From NCBI RefSeq assembly GCF_026898135.2, contig NZ_CP114035.2, forward strand, positions 5,063,501-5,127,500: a stretch of 64,000 nucleotides of DNA, given 5' to 3'. The position numbers and the translations under genes are program-made. Below, in pieces: positions 18,883 through 28,185 of this stretch; within the stretch, counting starts at the first letter, position 1; the number at the start of each line of letters is the position of its first letter. Source of the DNA: Pseudomonas fortuita. Lineage in GTDB: Bacteria > Pseudomonadota > Gammaproteobacteria > Pseudomonadales > Pseudomonadaceae. The notes beneath the pieces are model-generated. The model worked only from the letters and a program-made list of their open reading frames with translations, ran no database searches and had not been told where the DNA came from.

Positions 18883-20235
18883 TCAGGCAGTGAAATGTTG
18901 ATGTTCGGATACGGCGCGCGCCACCCAGACGCGGGCCTGGCCCAGGTAATGGGCAGGGTCGAGCAGGCGATCAAGTTCTTCGGCAGACAGCTCGGCACTG
19001 ACCTGCGGTTCGTCACCCAGCACAGCACGCAAGTGGCGCTGCTCGGCCACCGCGCGCTGGCAGCATTGTTCGAGCAGGTGGTGGGCACGGTCGCGGCCCA
19101 GGCGCTGGGCAAGCACAATACTCACCGCTTCTGCCAGCACCAGCCCTTGGGTCAGGTCGAGGTTACGGCGCATGCGCGCTGCGTCCACTTCCATGCCCTC
19201 GGCAATGACCTGGGCCTGGCGCAGCGCGCCGGAGACCAGGCAGCAGATATCCGGGAGGGTTTCCCATTCTGCATGCCACAGGCCAAGGCTGCGCTCATGT
19301 TCTTGGGGCATGGCAGCGAACAGCGTCGACACCAGCCCCGGCACACGGGTAGCCGCACCAATCAGCACCGCAGCGCCCACCGGGTTGCGCTTGTGCGGCA
19401 TGGTCGAAGAGCCGCCCTTGCCCGGCGCAGAAGGCTCGAACACCTCCCCAGCCTCGGTTTGCATCAGCAAGCTGATATCGCGGCCGAACTTGCCCAGGCT
19501 GCCGGCCACCAGGCCCAGCACCGAGGCAAACTCCACCAGGCGATCACGCTGGGTGTGCCAGGGTTGTTCAGGCAGGGTCAGCTTCAGCTGCTCGGCCAGG
19601 GCCTCGGCCACCGGCATCGCCTTGCTGCCCAAGGCGGCCAGGCTGCCCGACGCGCCGCCAAACTGCAGCACCAGCAAACGCGGGCGCAGTTCCCGCAGGC
19701 GCTGGCGGTGACGGGTCAATGCACCCAGCACGCCGGCCAGTTTCATGCCCAGGGTCACCGGGGTGGCATGTTGCAACCAGGTGCGACCTACCAACGGCGT
19801 ATCAGCATGCTTCAAGGCCTGCTGCGACAGGGTATCGGCCAGTTTACCCAGGTCGGCTTCGATCAGGTCGAGGGCATCGCGCAACTGCAGGACCAACCCG
19901 GTGTCCATCGCATCCTGGCTGGTGGCGCCCAAGTGCACATAGCGCTCGGCCTCGGGCACGCCACTGGCAATCACCTTGCCCAACGCCTTCACCAGCGGGA
20001 TTGCCGAGTTGCCAGCGGTAGCGATGGCATTGGCTAGCGCACCAACGTCATAGCGCTCGGCCTGGCATGCCGCTTCGATGGCAGCCACGGCGCTGTGCGG
20101 GACCAGCCCGGCAGCGGCTTCGGCACGGGCCAGTGCGGCTTCGAAATCGAGCATGCCCTGCAGGCGGCCACGGTCGGAGAAAATCTCGCGCATGGCCGGC
20201 GCGGTGAAGTAGGCGTCGAACAGTTGGTTGGTCAT
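18883..20235 (-). CDS. pcaB: 3-carboxy-cis,cis-muconate cycloisomerase PcaB
   Basis: This 450-residue protein of the fumarase/aspartase superfamily carries the signature GGSSTMPHKRNPVGAAVLIG at about residues 273-292 and the HLGATSQDAMDTG motif. It converts 3-carboxy-cis,cis-muconate to 4-carboxymuconolactone by lactonisation. The length is normal. It lies 9 bp after pcaT and 11 bp before pcaD. Confidence 0.95.
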   Translation of the reverse strand: MTNQLFDAYFTAPAMREIFSDRGRLQGMLDFEAALARAEAAAGLVPHSAVAAIEAACQAERYDVGALANAIATAGNSAIPLVKALGKVIASGVPEAERYVHLGATSQDAMDTGLVLQLRDALDLIEADLGKLADTLSQQALKHADTPLVGRTWLQHATPVTLGMKLAGVLGALTRHRQRLRELRPRLLVLQFGGASGSLAALGSKAMPVAEALAEQLKLTLPEQPWHTQRDRLVEFASVLGLVAGSLGKFGRDISLLMQTEAGEVFEPSAPGKGGSSTMPHKRNPVGAAVLIGAATRVPGLVSTLFAAMPQEHERSLGLWHAEWETLPDICCLVSGALRQAQVIAEGMEVDAARMRRNLDLTQGLVLAEAVSIVLAQRLGRDRAHHLLEQCCQRAVAEQRHLRAVLGDEPQVSAELSAEELDRLLDPAHYLGQARVWVARAVSEHQHFTA

Positions 20236-20244
20236 GCCACGTCC

Positions 20245-21534
20245 TTAGTCATCGTGGTGCAGGTACGCGGCCTGCTTGGGCAGGCGCAGGCTGAACAGGA
20301 AGGCAATTGCCATCATGGCCGTCACGTACCAGTAGAAAGTGTTTTCCATACCCAGGGTCTTCAGGCCCAGGGCCACGTACTCGGCAGAGCCGCCGAATGC
20401 CGCGTTGGCGACTGCATAGGCCAGGCCCACACCCAGTGCACGCACCTGTGGCGGGAACATCTCCGCCTTCACCAGGCCGCTGATCGAGGTGTAGAAGCTG
20501 ACGATACACAATGCCAGGCTGATCAGTACGAAGGCCATGAACGGGCTGGTGACGGTTTTCAGCGCCATCAGCAGCGGTACAGTGCACAGGGTACCGAGGG
20601 CGCCGAACAGCAGCATCGAATTGCGCCGGCCGATGCGGTCGGACAGCATGCCGAAGAACGGCTGCAGCACCATGAACAGGAACAGCGCGCCGGTCATCAC
20701 GTAGCTGGCGTTTTTCGCCGTCATGCCAGCGGTGTTGACCAGGTACTTCTGCATGTAGGTGGTGAAGGTGTAGAAGATCAGCGAGCCACCAGCGGTGTAG
20801 CCAAGCACGGTAATGAAGGCCGCTGCATGGTTGCGGAACAGGCCACCGATCGAGCCTGCATCCTTGTCATTGCGGGTTTCGGCGCTGCTGGTTTCGTGCA
20901 GCGAACGGCGCAACATCAGCGAGATAAGGGCGGCAATGGCCCCCACCACGAACGGAATGCGCCAGCCCCAGGCCCGCAGTTCGTCTTCGGTCAGCAGCTG
21001 TTGCAGGATGACCACCACCAGCACCGCCAGCAACTGGCCGCCAATCAGGGTGACGTACTGGAACGAAGCAAAAAAGCCGCGCTGGCCACGAAGGGCCACT
21101 TCACTCATGTAAGTGGCGGTGGTGCCGTATTCCCCCCCCACCGACAAGCCCTGGATCAGGCGGGCCAGCAACAGCAACGCTGGCGCCCAGGTGCCAATGC
21201 TGCCATAGGTGGGCAGGCAGGCGATCATCAAAGAGCCGAAGCACATCATCAGCACCGAGATCATCAGCGAATTCTTGCGACCATGTCGGTCAGCGAGGCG
21301 GCCGAAGATCCAGCCACCGATGGGGCGCATCAAAAAACCTGCGGCGAACACGCCGGCCGTGTTCAACAACTGCACGGTCGGGTCGTCGGAGGGGAAAAAA
21401 GCCGGGGCGAAGTAGATTGCGCAGAAGGCGTAGACGTAGAAGTCGAACCATTCCACCAGGTTGCCTGATGAGGCACCGACGATAGCGAAGATGCGCTTGC
21501 TGCGTTCTTCGCCGGTGTAATAGGTTGAGGTCAT
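20245..21534 (-). CDS. pcaT: Dicarboxylic acid / beta-ketoadipate transporter PcaT (MFS, MHS family)
   Basis: This is a 429-residue metabolite:H+ symporter. [14 protein letters not shown] is at about residues 24-37, and [20 protein letters not shown] is MFS motif A. About 12 membrane helices are expected. P. putida PcaT takes up beta-ketoadipate, which fits its place between pcaF and pcaB. The gap to pcaF is about 185 bp and holds a perfect REP pair, so expression may fall off between pcaF and pcaT. Confidence 0.92.
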   Translation of the reverse strand: MTSTYYTGEERSKRIFAIVGASSGNLVEWFDFYVYAFCAIYFAPAFFPSDDPTVQLLNTAGVFAAGFLMRPIGGWIFGRLADRHGRKNSLMISVLMMCFGSLMIACLPTYGSIGTWAPALLLLARLIQGLSVGGEYGTTATYMSEVALRGQRGFFASFQYVTLIGGQLLAVLVVVILQQLLTEDELRAWGWRIPFVVGAIAALISLMLRRSLHETSSAETRNDKDAGSIGGLFRNHAAAFITVLGYTAGGSLIFYTFTTYMQKYLVNTAGMTAKNASYVMTGALFLFMVLQPFFGMLSDRIGRRNSMLLFGALGTLCTVPLLMALKTVTSPFMAFVLISLALCIVSFYTSISGLVKAEMFPPQVRALGVGLAYAVANAAFGGSAEYVALGLKTLGMENTFYWYVTAMMAIAFLFSLRLPKQAAYLHHDD

Positions 21535-21630
21535 GACGGGTTTACTCCTGGAGGGTACTAGGTAAGTCTAGACATACCTGGTAACACACTCGTTCCGCTA
21601 TCTGGCTGGCAATTGGCCTTATGTCGAAGC

Positions 21631-21715
21631 TACCGGCCCTATCGCGGGCAAGCCCGCTCCTACAGGGAGAGCGTGGTTCCTTGTAGGAGCGGGCTTGCCC
21701 GCGATAGGGCCGGTA
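21631..21715. repeat. Perfect paired REP palindrome inside the pca operon
   Basis: Two perfectly complementary 34-bp arms (21631-21664 and 21682-21715) surround a 17-bp spacer. The core is CGCGGGCAAGCCCGCTCCTA. It begins four bases beyond the pcaF stop and lies between pcaF and pcaT, so it is transcribed with them if they form one message. Confidence 0.9.
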
Positions 21716-21719
21716 CAGG

Positions 21720-22922
21720 TCAAACCCGCTCGATGGCCAGCGCCAGACCTTGGCCGACACCTACACACATGGTCGCCAGGCCCTTGCGCCCGCCACTTTT
21801 CTCCAGCTGATGCAGCGCAGTCAGCACCAGGCGCGCACCGCTCATGCCCAGCGGGTGCCCCAGGGCGATCGCGCCGCCATTAGGGTTCACCTGCGGTGCA
21901 TCGTCGGCCACACCCAGCTCACGCAGCACCGCCAGGCCTTGGCTGGCAAAGGCTTCGTTGAGCTCGATCACGTCGAAATCACTCACCGCCACCCCCAGGC
22001 GCTCGGTCAGCTTACGCACCGCTGGCACCGGGCCAATGCCCATCACACGTGGTGCAACACCGCCGCTGGCCATGCCCAGCACGCGGGCGCGCGGGGTCAG
22101 GCCGTGCTTCTTCACGGCTTCCGCCGACGCCAGGATCAGCGCCGCAGCACCGTCGTTCACGCCCGAGGCGTTGCCAGCGGTGACTGTCTTGTCCGGGCCA
22201 TTGACCGGCTTGAGCTTGGTCAGCGCCTCCAGCGTGGTTTCCGGACGCAGGTGCTCGTCACGCTCCACGATGGTTTCGCCCTTCTTGTGCGCAATGCGCA
22301 CCGGGACGATCTCTTCGGCGAAGAAGCCAGCAGCCTGGGCCGCTGCAGCCTTCTGCTGGCTGCGCAGGGCGAAAGCGTCCTGGTCAGCGCGCGAAACCTG
22401 GTAGTCGTCGGCGACGTTATCGGCCGTTTCCGGCATGGAGTCCACACCGTACTGGCTCTTCATCAGAGGGTTGATGAAACGCCAGCCGATGGTGGTGTCT
22501 TCAAGCTTCATGTTGCGCGAATAGCCGCTTTCAGCCTTGCCCATGACGAACGGTGCGCGCGACATCGACTCGACACCGCCAGCAATCACCAGCTCCATTT
22601 CGCCGCTTGCAATAGCGCGGAAGGCGGTACCAATGGCATCCATGCCCGACGCGCACAGGCGGTTCAGGGTGACACCCGGGATGCTTTCCGGCAGGCCGGC
22701 CAGCAGCAGCGCCATACGCGCCACGTTGCGGTTGTCTTCACCGGCCTGGTTGGCGCAGCCGAAGAACACTTCATCAACCTGGTCCCACTGCACGGCAGGG
22801 TTGCGCTCGATCAGCGCTTTGAGTGGCACGGCGGCCAGGTCGTCGGCACGCACACTCGCCAGCGCGCCGCCGAAGCGGCCGATGGGGGTGCGGATGGCGT
22901 CACAGATAAATACGTCGCGCAT
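21720..22922 (-). CDS. pcaF: Beta-ketoadipyl-CoA thiolase PcaF
   Basis: This is a 400-residue thiolase. The acylated Cys90 is in [14 protein letters not shown]. The catalytic His is in [17 protein letters not shown] and the second Cys in MCVGVGQG near the C-terminus. It cleaves 3-oxoadipyl-CoA to succinyl-CoA and acetyl-CoA, the last step of the pathway. The ATG at 22922 begins [20 protein letters not shown], the usual family start. A PcaR box lies about 125 bp upstream. Confidence 0.95.
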   Translation of the reverse strand: MRDVFICDAIRTPIGRFGGALASVRADDLAAVPLKALIERNPAVQWDQVDEVFFGCANQAGEDNRNVARMALLLAGLPESIPGVTLNRLCASGMDAIGTAFRAIASGEMELVIAGGVESMSRAPFVMGKAESGYSRNMKLEDTTIGWRFINPLMKSQYGVDSMPETADNVADDYQVSRADQDAFALRSQQKAAAAQAAGFFAEEIVPVRIAHKKGETIVERDEHLRPETTLEALTKLKPVNGPDKTVTAGNASGVNDGAAALILASAEAVKKHGLTPRARVLGMASGGVAPRVMGIGPVPAVRKLTERLGVAVSDFDVIELNEAFASQGLAVLRELGVADDAPQVNPNGGAIALGHPLGMSGARLVLTALHQLEKSGGRKGLATMCVGVGQGLALAIERV

Positions 22923-23030
22923 TAGGCTTCTCCTGCCACTGGCCATGGGCCGCGGCGGTACGTGTGGAGGCTACTGGTCAGGGTGCTTCGATGAGCCCAG
23001 ATTAAGGAGACTGACGGTAGGCTTACAATC

Positions 23031-23061
23031 CGATAATCGACTATCCGTGCGATTATCGAAC
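23031..23061 (-). promoter_or_regulatory. PcaR operator/promoter of pcaF
   Basis: On the minus strand, positions 23061-23047 read GTTCGATAATCGCAC, identical to the published PcaR box with its built-in GATAAT -10. A second CGATAATCG core lies at 23031-23039, with centres 19 bp apart. No good -35 hexamer is seen, which fits a promoter that needs its activator. Confidence 0.85.
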
Positions 23062-23120
23062 CATTTGTTACGCTGCTACCTATCTACCTGCTGGGAGCGC
23101 TGCACGCGCCCCCTCGCTAT

Positions 23121-24467
23121 TCAGGTCGCGTCGGCGTGGCTTACCAGCCCCTTCACGATCACACCTACGGTCGCCAGTGCCGCTGGCACCAGCAACGCCG
23201 TCAGTACCTGTTCGAAGTTCCAGCCCAGGCCCAACAGCGTAGCGCCGCTCCAGGCCCCCAGAATTGCACCAAAGCGGCCGATACCCAGCATCCACGATAC
23301 ACCCGTGGCACGGCCCTGGGTCGGGTAGAAGCGTGCTGCCAACGATGGCATTGCCGATTGCGCGCCGTTCACGCACATACCGGCAATCAGCACCAAGGTG
23401 GCCAACACGGTGATGTTGCCCAGGCTCTGCCCCACGGCGTATGCAAACACCCCGGCCAGCAGGTAGAAAATGCCGATCACCTTGTGCGGGTTGTAGCGGT
23501 CCATGGCCCAGCCCACACCCACGGCACTCAGCACGCCGCCAAACTGGAACAGCGCGCCGATAAATGCGGCCTGCTCCATGCTCGCGCCGCTGTCACGCAT
23601 CAGGGTTGGCAACCAGCTGGTCAGCAGGTAGACGATCACCAGGCCCATGAAGTAGGTCAGCCACAGCAGCATGGTGCCCAGGCCATAAGTGCCGGAGAAG
23701 ATCAGCGCAAAGACGCTGCGGGCGGCTACGGCCTTTTGCTCTGGCACGCTGAAGCTGCCCGCCTCGGCCACCACCTGCGGCGCAATGGGCGAAAGGGTCT
23801 TGCGTATCTTGTCGGTACCCCTGTTGCGCACCACCAGGAACCGCGCCGATTCCGGCAGCCAGACCATCAACACCAGCGCCAGCAGCAGTGGCAGCACGCC
23901 GCCGATTACCAGCAGGCTGTGCCAGCCATAGGCCGGGATCATCTTGGCGGAAATGAAGCCACCACCGGCCATGCCCAGGTTGAAGCCGCAGAACATGCTG
24001 GTCACCAGCAGCGATTTGAGGCGCTCGGGGGTGTATTCGGACAGCAGTGTGGTTGCATTGGGCATACCGGCGCCCAGACCCAGGCCGGTCAGGAAGCGCA
24101 GTACCAGCAACTGGTCGACGTTGGTGGCATAGGCTGAGGCCAGGCTGAAACCGCCAAACACCAGCACCGCGCCCACCAGCACGCCTTTACGGCCGAAGCG
24201 GTCAGCCAACGGCCCGGAGCCCAGGGCACCGAACACCATACCGATCAATGCGGCGCTCATCACCGGGCCAAGGCTCGCCCGGTCGATGCCCCACTCCTGC
24301 GACAGCGCCGGGGCGATGAAGCCCATGGCGGCAGTGTCCAGGCCATCGAGGAAGACAATCAGGAAGCACAGCAACACGACCCGCCACTGGTAGCGGGAAA
24401 GCGGCTGCTGATTGATGAACGACTGAACGTCGAGGCTTTTGCCGACGTTGTTTTGCGCTTGGTTCAT
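23121..24467 (-). CDS. pcaK: 4-hydroxybenzoate/protocatechuate transporter and chemoreceptor PcaK
   Basis: This is a 448-residue aromatic acid:H+ symporter of the MFS, the exact length of P. putida PcaK. It shows FLDGLDTAAMGF (essential Asp motif in helix 1), GPLADRFGRKGVL (motif A) and RFLTGLGLGAGMPNATTL. It imports 4-hydroxybenzoate and protocatechuate and is needed for chemotaxis to them. The ATG at 24467 gives the known N-terminus MNQAQNNVGKSLDVQSFIN. It has its own upstream region with a PcaR-like palindrome. Confidence 0.95.
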   Translation of the reverse strand: MNQAQNNVGKSLDVQSFINQQPLSRYQWRVVLLCFLIVFLDGLDTAAMGFIAPALSQEWGIDRASLGPVMSAALIGMVFGALGSGPLADRFGRKGVLVGAVLVFGGFSLASAYATNVDQLLVLRFLTGLGLGAGMPNATTLLSEYTPERLKSLLVTSMFCGFNLGMAGGGFISAKMIPAYGWHSLLVIGGVLPLLLALVLMVWLPESARFLVVRNRGTDKIRKTLSPIAPQVVAEAGSFSVPEQKAVAARSVFALIFSGTYGLGTMLLWLTYFMGLVIVYLLTSWLPTLMRDSGASMEQAAFIGALFQFGGVLSAVGVGWAMDRYNPHKVIGIFYLLAGVFAYAVGQSLGNITVLATLVLIAGMCVNGAQSAMPSLAARFYPTQGRATGVSWMLGIGRFGAILGAWSGATLLGLGWNFEQVLTALLVPAALATVGVIVKGLVSHADAT

Positions 24468-24719
24468 TGTTGTTGTCCAGAATGTTGGGCACAGCCAGAC
24501 CACTGCACACGGGCAACCGGCACAGAGGACGATGATTGGGGGAATATGGCCTGCGTCAGCCTGGATACAACGGTACTGCGTGCGGGTGCGGCCGCAGCAG
24601 CAAGTGGACAGTATTCATGGTAAGTGCCTCTTGTATTTTTTGTTCGGTCGGCATGGCCGACCGTTGCGAGAGACATTAATCAGCGGGCGGCGGTGGCGCA
24701 ATTCGCCCGGAGCGACACT

Positions 24720-24734
24720 GTGCGTTTATCGCAC
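24720..24734 (-). promoter_or_regulatory. Candidate PcaR box upstream of pcaK
   Basis: GTGCGTTTATCGCAC is a near-palindrome that matches the reverse complement of the PcaR box at 13 of 15 positions. It lies about 253 bp before the pcaK start. Binding is inferred. Confidence 0.5.
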
Positions 24735-24764
24735 AAGAAACCGTTTTGCCTGTTCTAAATGTCA

Positions 24765-24790
24765 AAGGGGGGCGCTCCGCGGCCCCCTTC
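24765..24790 (-). terminator. Probable terminator after pcaR
   Basis: A G/C-rich hairpin (minus strand AAGGGGGCCGCGGAGCGCCC and on) is followed by CTTTGACATTT. It starts five bases after the pcaR stop and separates pcaR from pcaK. Confidence 0.6.
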
Positions 24791-24794
24791 AATC

Positions 24795-25670
24795 TCAGCC
24801 AAACAACTGATGGCAAAGGTCCCGGCTGGCCGCCAGCAGGATCGGCAGGAAGCGCTGTTCCAGCTCACTGCGTGTCACCCGCCCCACATGGGTGCTCACG
24901 TTCAACGCCGCCAACACTTGCCCCGATGCATCGTAGATCGGCACGGCAATCGAACGCAGCCCCTGCTCCAGCTCCTGGTCCACCACGCACCAGCCTTGGG
25001 CGCGGACCTGCTGGATGCAGGCGAACAGTGACTCGGGGTCATGCAAGGTACGGCTGGTACGCGCCTTCAGGTCGGCACGCTCCAGGTATTCACGCAGGCT
25101 GGTGTCGTCCATGGCCGCCAGCAGGATGCGCCCCATGGATGTGCAGTAGGCCGGCAGGCGCCCGCCTACCGACAGGTCGACCGATATCAGCCGCTCCACC
25201 GTGGCCGAACGGGCTATATAAAGAATGTCGTCGCCTTCAAGGGTGGCCATGTTGGCGGCTTCGTGCAATTGGTCACTGATACGGTCGAGATAAGGCTGAG
25301 CAGAGATCGCCAGTGGCGTAGACGACAGGTAGGCGTGACCCAGCGTCAGCACTTTGGGCAGCAGCGAATAGGTACGCCCGTCGGAGGTGGCGTAACCCAG
25401 CTTGATCAGTGTGTGCAGGCAACGGCGCACCGCGGCTCGGGGGATTTCGGTGCGGTGGCTGATCTGGGCGATGGTCAGGTGGCGCTTGCGTTCCTGAAAG
25501 GCCTGGATCACGGCCAGGCCACGTGCCAGGGAGGTCATGAAGTCTGGATCGCCGGTAAACGCCTGGATGCGCTTGGCCGGTGAAGCCACGATCGGCGGGG
25601 CCATGGCGGCCGATGGGGGTCGCGCCGGTTCTGGATTGACCGAATCATTGACCAGGGTTTCGTCACTCAT
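24795..25670 (-). CDS. pcaR: Pca regulon regulator PcaR (IclR family)
   Basis: This is a 291-residue IclR protein with a winged helix at about residues 50-110 (SLARGLAVIQAFQERKRHLT, AQISHRTEIPRAAVRRCLHT). The effector domain contains PAYCTSMGRILLAAM and VVDQELEQGLRSIAVPI. It activates pca genes with beta-ketoadipate and represses itself. The ATG at 25670 was chosen over an upstream in-frame start because it follows the promoter-overlapping PcaR box. It heads the pca cluster. Confidence 0.95.
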   Translation of the reverse strand: MSDETLVNDSVNPEPARPPSAAMAPPIVASPAKRIQAFTGDPDFMTSLARGLAVIQAFQERKRHLTIAQISHRTEIPRAAVRRCLHTLIKLGYATSDGRTYSLLPKVLTLGHAYLSSTPLAISAQPYLDRISDQLHEAANMATLEGDDILYIARSATVERLISVDLSVGGRLPAYCTSMGRILLAAMDDTSLREYLERADLKARTSRTLHDPESLFACIQQVRAQGWCVVDQELEQGLRSIAVPIYDASGQVLAALNVSTHVGRVTRSELEQRFLPILLAASRDLCHQLFG

Positions 25671-25698
25671 CGCACACCTCAAAAAAAAACGCCCACTC

Positions 25699-25732
25699 GT
25701 TCGATTATCGAACAAACGGCCGATAATCGCAA
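25699..25732 (-). promoter_or_regulatory. pcaR promoter with PcaR operator
   Basis: On the minus strand a -35 TTGCGA (25732-25727) and a -10 GATAAT (25709-25704) are exactly 17 bp apart. The -10 lies inside the perfect palindrome GTTCGATTATCGAAC (25699-25713). A second CGATAATCG core is at 25721-25729, with centres 19 bp apart as at pcaF. The layout fits autorepression. Confidence 0.8.
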
Positions 25733-25765
25733 TTGACCGCTGACACGTTTGCTTATACCTTTCTC

Positions 25766-25856
25766 ATGCCACTTGTGGCTTCTTTGGAGAGACTGGTCAG
25801 GTACCCACCGTAGAAGTCCCCAGGCAACGGCCTCGCCTCTTGGCGAGGCCGTTTTT
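25766..25856 (+). ncRNA. Candidate small RNA upstream of the 66-aa gene
   Basis: A very strong terminator, ACGGCCTCGCC-TCTT-GGCGAGGCCGT plus T run at 25827-25856, faces right. No plus-strand gene precedes it, because pcaR runs the other way. TTGACC (25733-25738) and TATACC (25754-25759) could form a promoter, though the 15-bp spacing is short. A second hairpin, GCCA-CTTG-TGGC, lies near the 5' end. A roughly 90-nt RNA is the simplest reading. No known family was recognised. Confidence 0.45.
25827..25856 (+). terminator. Strong orphan terminator
   Basis: An 11-bp perfect stem with a TCTT loop is followed by TTTTT on the plus strand only. The minus strand lacks a T run, so it does not serve pcaR. 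Confidence 0.85.
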
Positions 25857-26006
25857 CATTCTGGCGTCGCCCTGGCATTGCGGCGAACTTTTATCCGTCA
25901 TGCCTTTCAAACTTGTACGAAGCGTCCGAACTTTTTCCGCCCCTGCCACTCGTTGCGTCAGGTCCTGTCAGGGTTCGGTAAATAACGATGTTCGGCGAAT
26001 TATCGG

Positions 26007-26016
26007 TTGCTATAAT
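26007..26016 (+). promoter_or_regulatory. Extended -10 promoter candidate for the 66-aa gene
   Basis: TTGCTATAAT is a consensus -10 (TATAAT at 26011-26016) with the TG extension and no good -35. It lies about 130 bp before the GTG start at 26146. Confidence 0.45.
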
Positions 26017-26145
26017 CATTGCGCAGGCCCGGGCGCTAGCATGGCAGCGGCTTATTCCGCTGTATCTAGCCGTTGCGGCCAGCCAGGCATGTGCACGCTG
26101 CACATCGCATAACAAACGTCATCACACTTAATTCAGGTACTGCAT

Positions 26146-26346
26146 GTGACGAAAGATGAACTGCGCGCAGAACTCGAGCGCCAGGCTGAACGTTACAAGG
26201 ATGTTTACGGTGGTGAAGTCACCACTTACGCCGCACAACCGGATCCGGAACGCAAACCCTGGCGCAAACGTGCCAGCGTGCGCGACCAGGCGTTCAACCA
26301 GGAACTTGAACGCATTGAAAAGGAACTGCGCAGCGACAATCCCTGA
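26146..26346 (+). CDS. Conserved Pseudomonas small protein (66 aa), unknown function
   Basis: The start is GTG at 26146, since the ATG two bases earlier runs straight into TGA. The protein is short, charged and predicted helical: MTKDELRAELERQAERYKDV, then YAAQPDPERKPWRKR, then a helical Glu-rich tail. It has no signal or membrane segment. I recall similar short cytoplasmic proteins in other Pseudomonas next to this phosphate transporter, but no function is known. Confidence 0.7.
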   Translation: MTKDELRAELERQAERYKDVYGGEVTTYAAQPDPERKPWRKRASVRDQAFNQELERIEKELRSDNP

Positions 26347-26657
26347 CCCGGGACCACGCCAGCGCGTCGTCGCCCGGCCAGCCCGGGCGAGGTCGATCTT
26401 TACCGCCTGACCGAAGATGAAATGGATTTTCACAAATTTCATACGACCGTTTGAATGATGACGAAACGGCCATTTCTTCGCTTTTTTGCCTGATTTCGCC
26501 AGGCTTTGCGCTTTTTAGCAGACATTTTCCTGCCTGATTACCGCAGTGCGCATCCCATGCTCACGCCATGAAGATTGCCATCGGTCTGTAGCAGGTGCAT
26601 CGATTGCCAAGGTTTTCTGGCATAATCCCGCCCCCCTATACCCGCCAGACAACCTTC
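26347..26657. other. Non-coding gap before the phosphate transporter
   Basis: It holds a hairpin (CGCCCGG-CCAGC-CCGGGCG, 26371-26389) that may end the 66-aa gene transcript, although no T run follows directly. TGGCATAAT at 26618-26626 is an extended -10 candidate for the transporter. No gene is seen. Confidence 0.4.
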
Positions 26658-28130
26658 ATGATCGATTTATTCAGCGGACTGGATGCCTGGGTGTTGGTGA
26701 GCCTGCTGCTCGCCTTGACCTTCGTACTCGCCTTCGAGTTCATCAATGGCTTTCATGACACCGCCAATGCGGTAGCTACAGTCATCTACACCAAAGCCAT
26801 GCCGCCGCACCTCGCCGTGTTCTTCTCCGGTGTGTTCAACTTCCTTGGCGTTCTGCTCGGCGGTGTGGGGGTGGCCTATGCCATCGTGCACCTTCTGCCG
26901 GTAGAACTGCTGATCAATGTGAACACCGGACACGGCCTGGCCATGGTCTTCTCGCTGCTGGCTGCCGCCATCACCTGGAACCTGGGTACCTGGTACTTTG
27001 GCATCCCGGCCTCGAGTTCGCACACGCTGATCGGCTCCATTCTCGGTGTCGGCCTGGCCAACGCCCTTATCAACGACATTCCGTTGGGTGATGGCGTCAA
27101 CTGGCAGAAGGCGATCGACATCGCCATGTCGCTGGTGGTTTCGCCAATGGCCGGCTTTGCCGTGGCGGCCCTGGTGCTGATCGGCCTGAAGTGGTGGCGC
27201 CCGCTGTCGAAGATGCACAAAACCCCCGACCAGCGTCGCAAACTCGACGACAAGAAGCACCCGCCATTCTGGAACCGCATGGTACTGGTGGTTTCGGCCA
27301 TGGGCGTGAGCTTCGTGCACGGCTCCAACGACGGCCAGAAAGGCATCGGCCTGATCATGCTGGTGCTGATCGGTATTGTCCCGGCCAAGTTCGTCCTCGA
27401 CCTGAACAGCACCACCTACCAGATCGAGCGTACCCGCGACGCTACCCTGCACATGAGCCAGTTCTACCAGCGCAACGCCGCCACCCTGGGCGAATTCCTG
27501 GCACTGGGCAAGGCCAAGTCCAGCGACCTGCCGGAGAAGTTCAGCTGCAACCCGCAGCAGACCGAGCCGACCATCGCCGCGCTGCAGTCTTCGCTTCAGG
27601 GCGTGACCGACTACCACAGCCTGGATGCCGACAAACGTGTTGAAGTGCGCCGCTACCTGCTGTGCCTGGATGACACCGCGAAAAAGGTCGGCAAGCTGCC
27701 GGGCCTCGAGGCCCGTGAAAAGGCCGACCTGGAAAAACTCCGCAAAGACCTGACCGCCACTACCGAATACGCACCATTCTGGGTGATCGTGGCCGTCGCC
27801 CTGGCTCTGGGCCTAGGCACCATGGTTGGCTGGAAGCGTGTGGTACTCACCGTTGGCGAAAAAATCGGCAAGCAGGGGATGACCTATGCCCAGGGCATGT
27901 CGGCACAAATCACTGCCGCCTGCGCCATCGGCATGGCCAACGTGTTCGCCCTGCCGGTATCGACCACACACGTGCTGTCGTCCGGTGTAGCCGGCACCAT
28001 GGTTGCCAACAAGAGCGGCCTGCAAGGCGGCACGGTGAAGACCATCCTGCTGGCCTGGGTCCTGACCCTGCCGGCTTCGATGGGCCTGGCCGCCGGCCTG
28101 TTCTGGCTGGCATCCAAAGCCATTGGCTGA
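26658..28130 (+). CDS. Low-affinity inorganic phosphate transporter, PiT family
   Basis: This is a 490-residue membrane protein. The two PiT signature copies are present: EFINGFHDTANAVATVIYTK at about residues 29-48, and GMANVFALPVSTTHVLSSG near residue 430. A SSSHTLIGSILG segment lies in the first half and GVSFVHGSNDGQKGIGLIML in the middle. It moves metal-phosphate complexes using the proton gradient. The ATG at 26658 gives the family N-terminus MIDLFSGLDAW. A bidirectional terminator follows directly. Confidence 0.9.
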   Translation: MIDLFSGLDAWVLVSLLLALTFVLAFEFINGFHDTANAVATVIYTKAMPPHLAVFFSGVFNFLGVLLGGVGVAYAIVHLLPVELLINVNTGHGLAMVFSLLAAAITWNLGTWYFGIPASSSHTLIGSILGVGLANALINDIPLGDGVNWQKAIDIAMSLVVSPMAGFAVAALVLIGLKWWRPLSKMHKTPDQRRKLDDKKHPPFWNRMVLVVSAMGVSFVHGSNDGQKGIGLIMLVLIGIVPAKFVLDLNSTTYQIERTRDATLHMSQFYQRNAATLGEFLALGKAKSSDLPEKFSCNPQQTEPTIAALQSSLQGVTDYHSLDADKRVEVRRYLLCLDDTAKKVGKLPGLEAREKADLEKLRKDLTATTEYAPFWVIVAVALALGLGTMVGWKRVVLTVGEKIGKQGMTYAQGMSAQITAACAIGMANVFALPVSTTHVLSSGVAGTMVANKSGLQGGTVKTILLAWVLTLPASMGLAAGLFWLASKAIG

Positions 28131-28145
28131 GTGACACCGCAATAG

Positions 28146-28172
28146 AAAAAGGCGCCTCATGGGCGCCTTTTT
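28146..28172. terminator. Bidirectional terminator between pit and the HerA-like gene
   Basis: AAAAAGGCGCC-TCATG-GGCGCCTTTTT has an A run on one side and a T run on the other, so it can end both converging transcripts. Confidence 0.9.
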
Positions 28173-28185
28173 CACAGGAGTCATT

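Noticed and set aside
20095..21468. 457-codon plus-strand frame opposite pcaB/pcaT
   Set aside because: Gln/His/Gly-rich shadow of pcaT with no recognisable domain.
16911..21715. Recurrent palindromes considered as a dispersed CRISPR-like array
   Set aside because: Units are inverted pairs between genes, not regularly spaced direct repeats with unique spacers. They fit P. putida REP elements.
25891..26115. 74-codon minus-strand frame in the pcaR to 66-aa-gene gap
   Set aside because: No ribosome site, no conserved look, and it crosses the consensus TATAAT promoter of the 66-aa gene.
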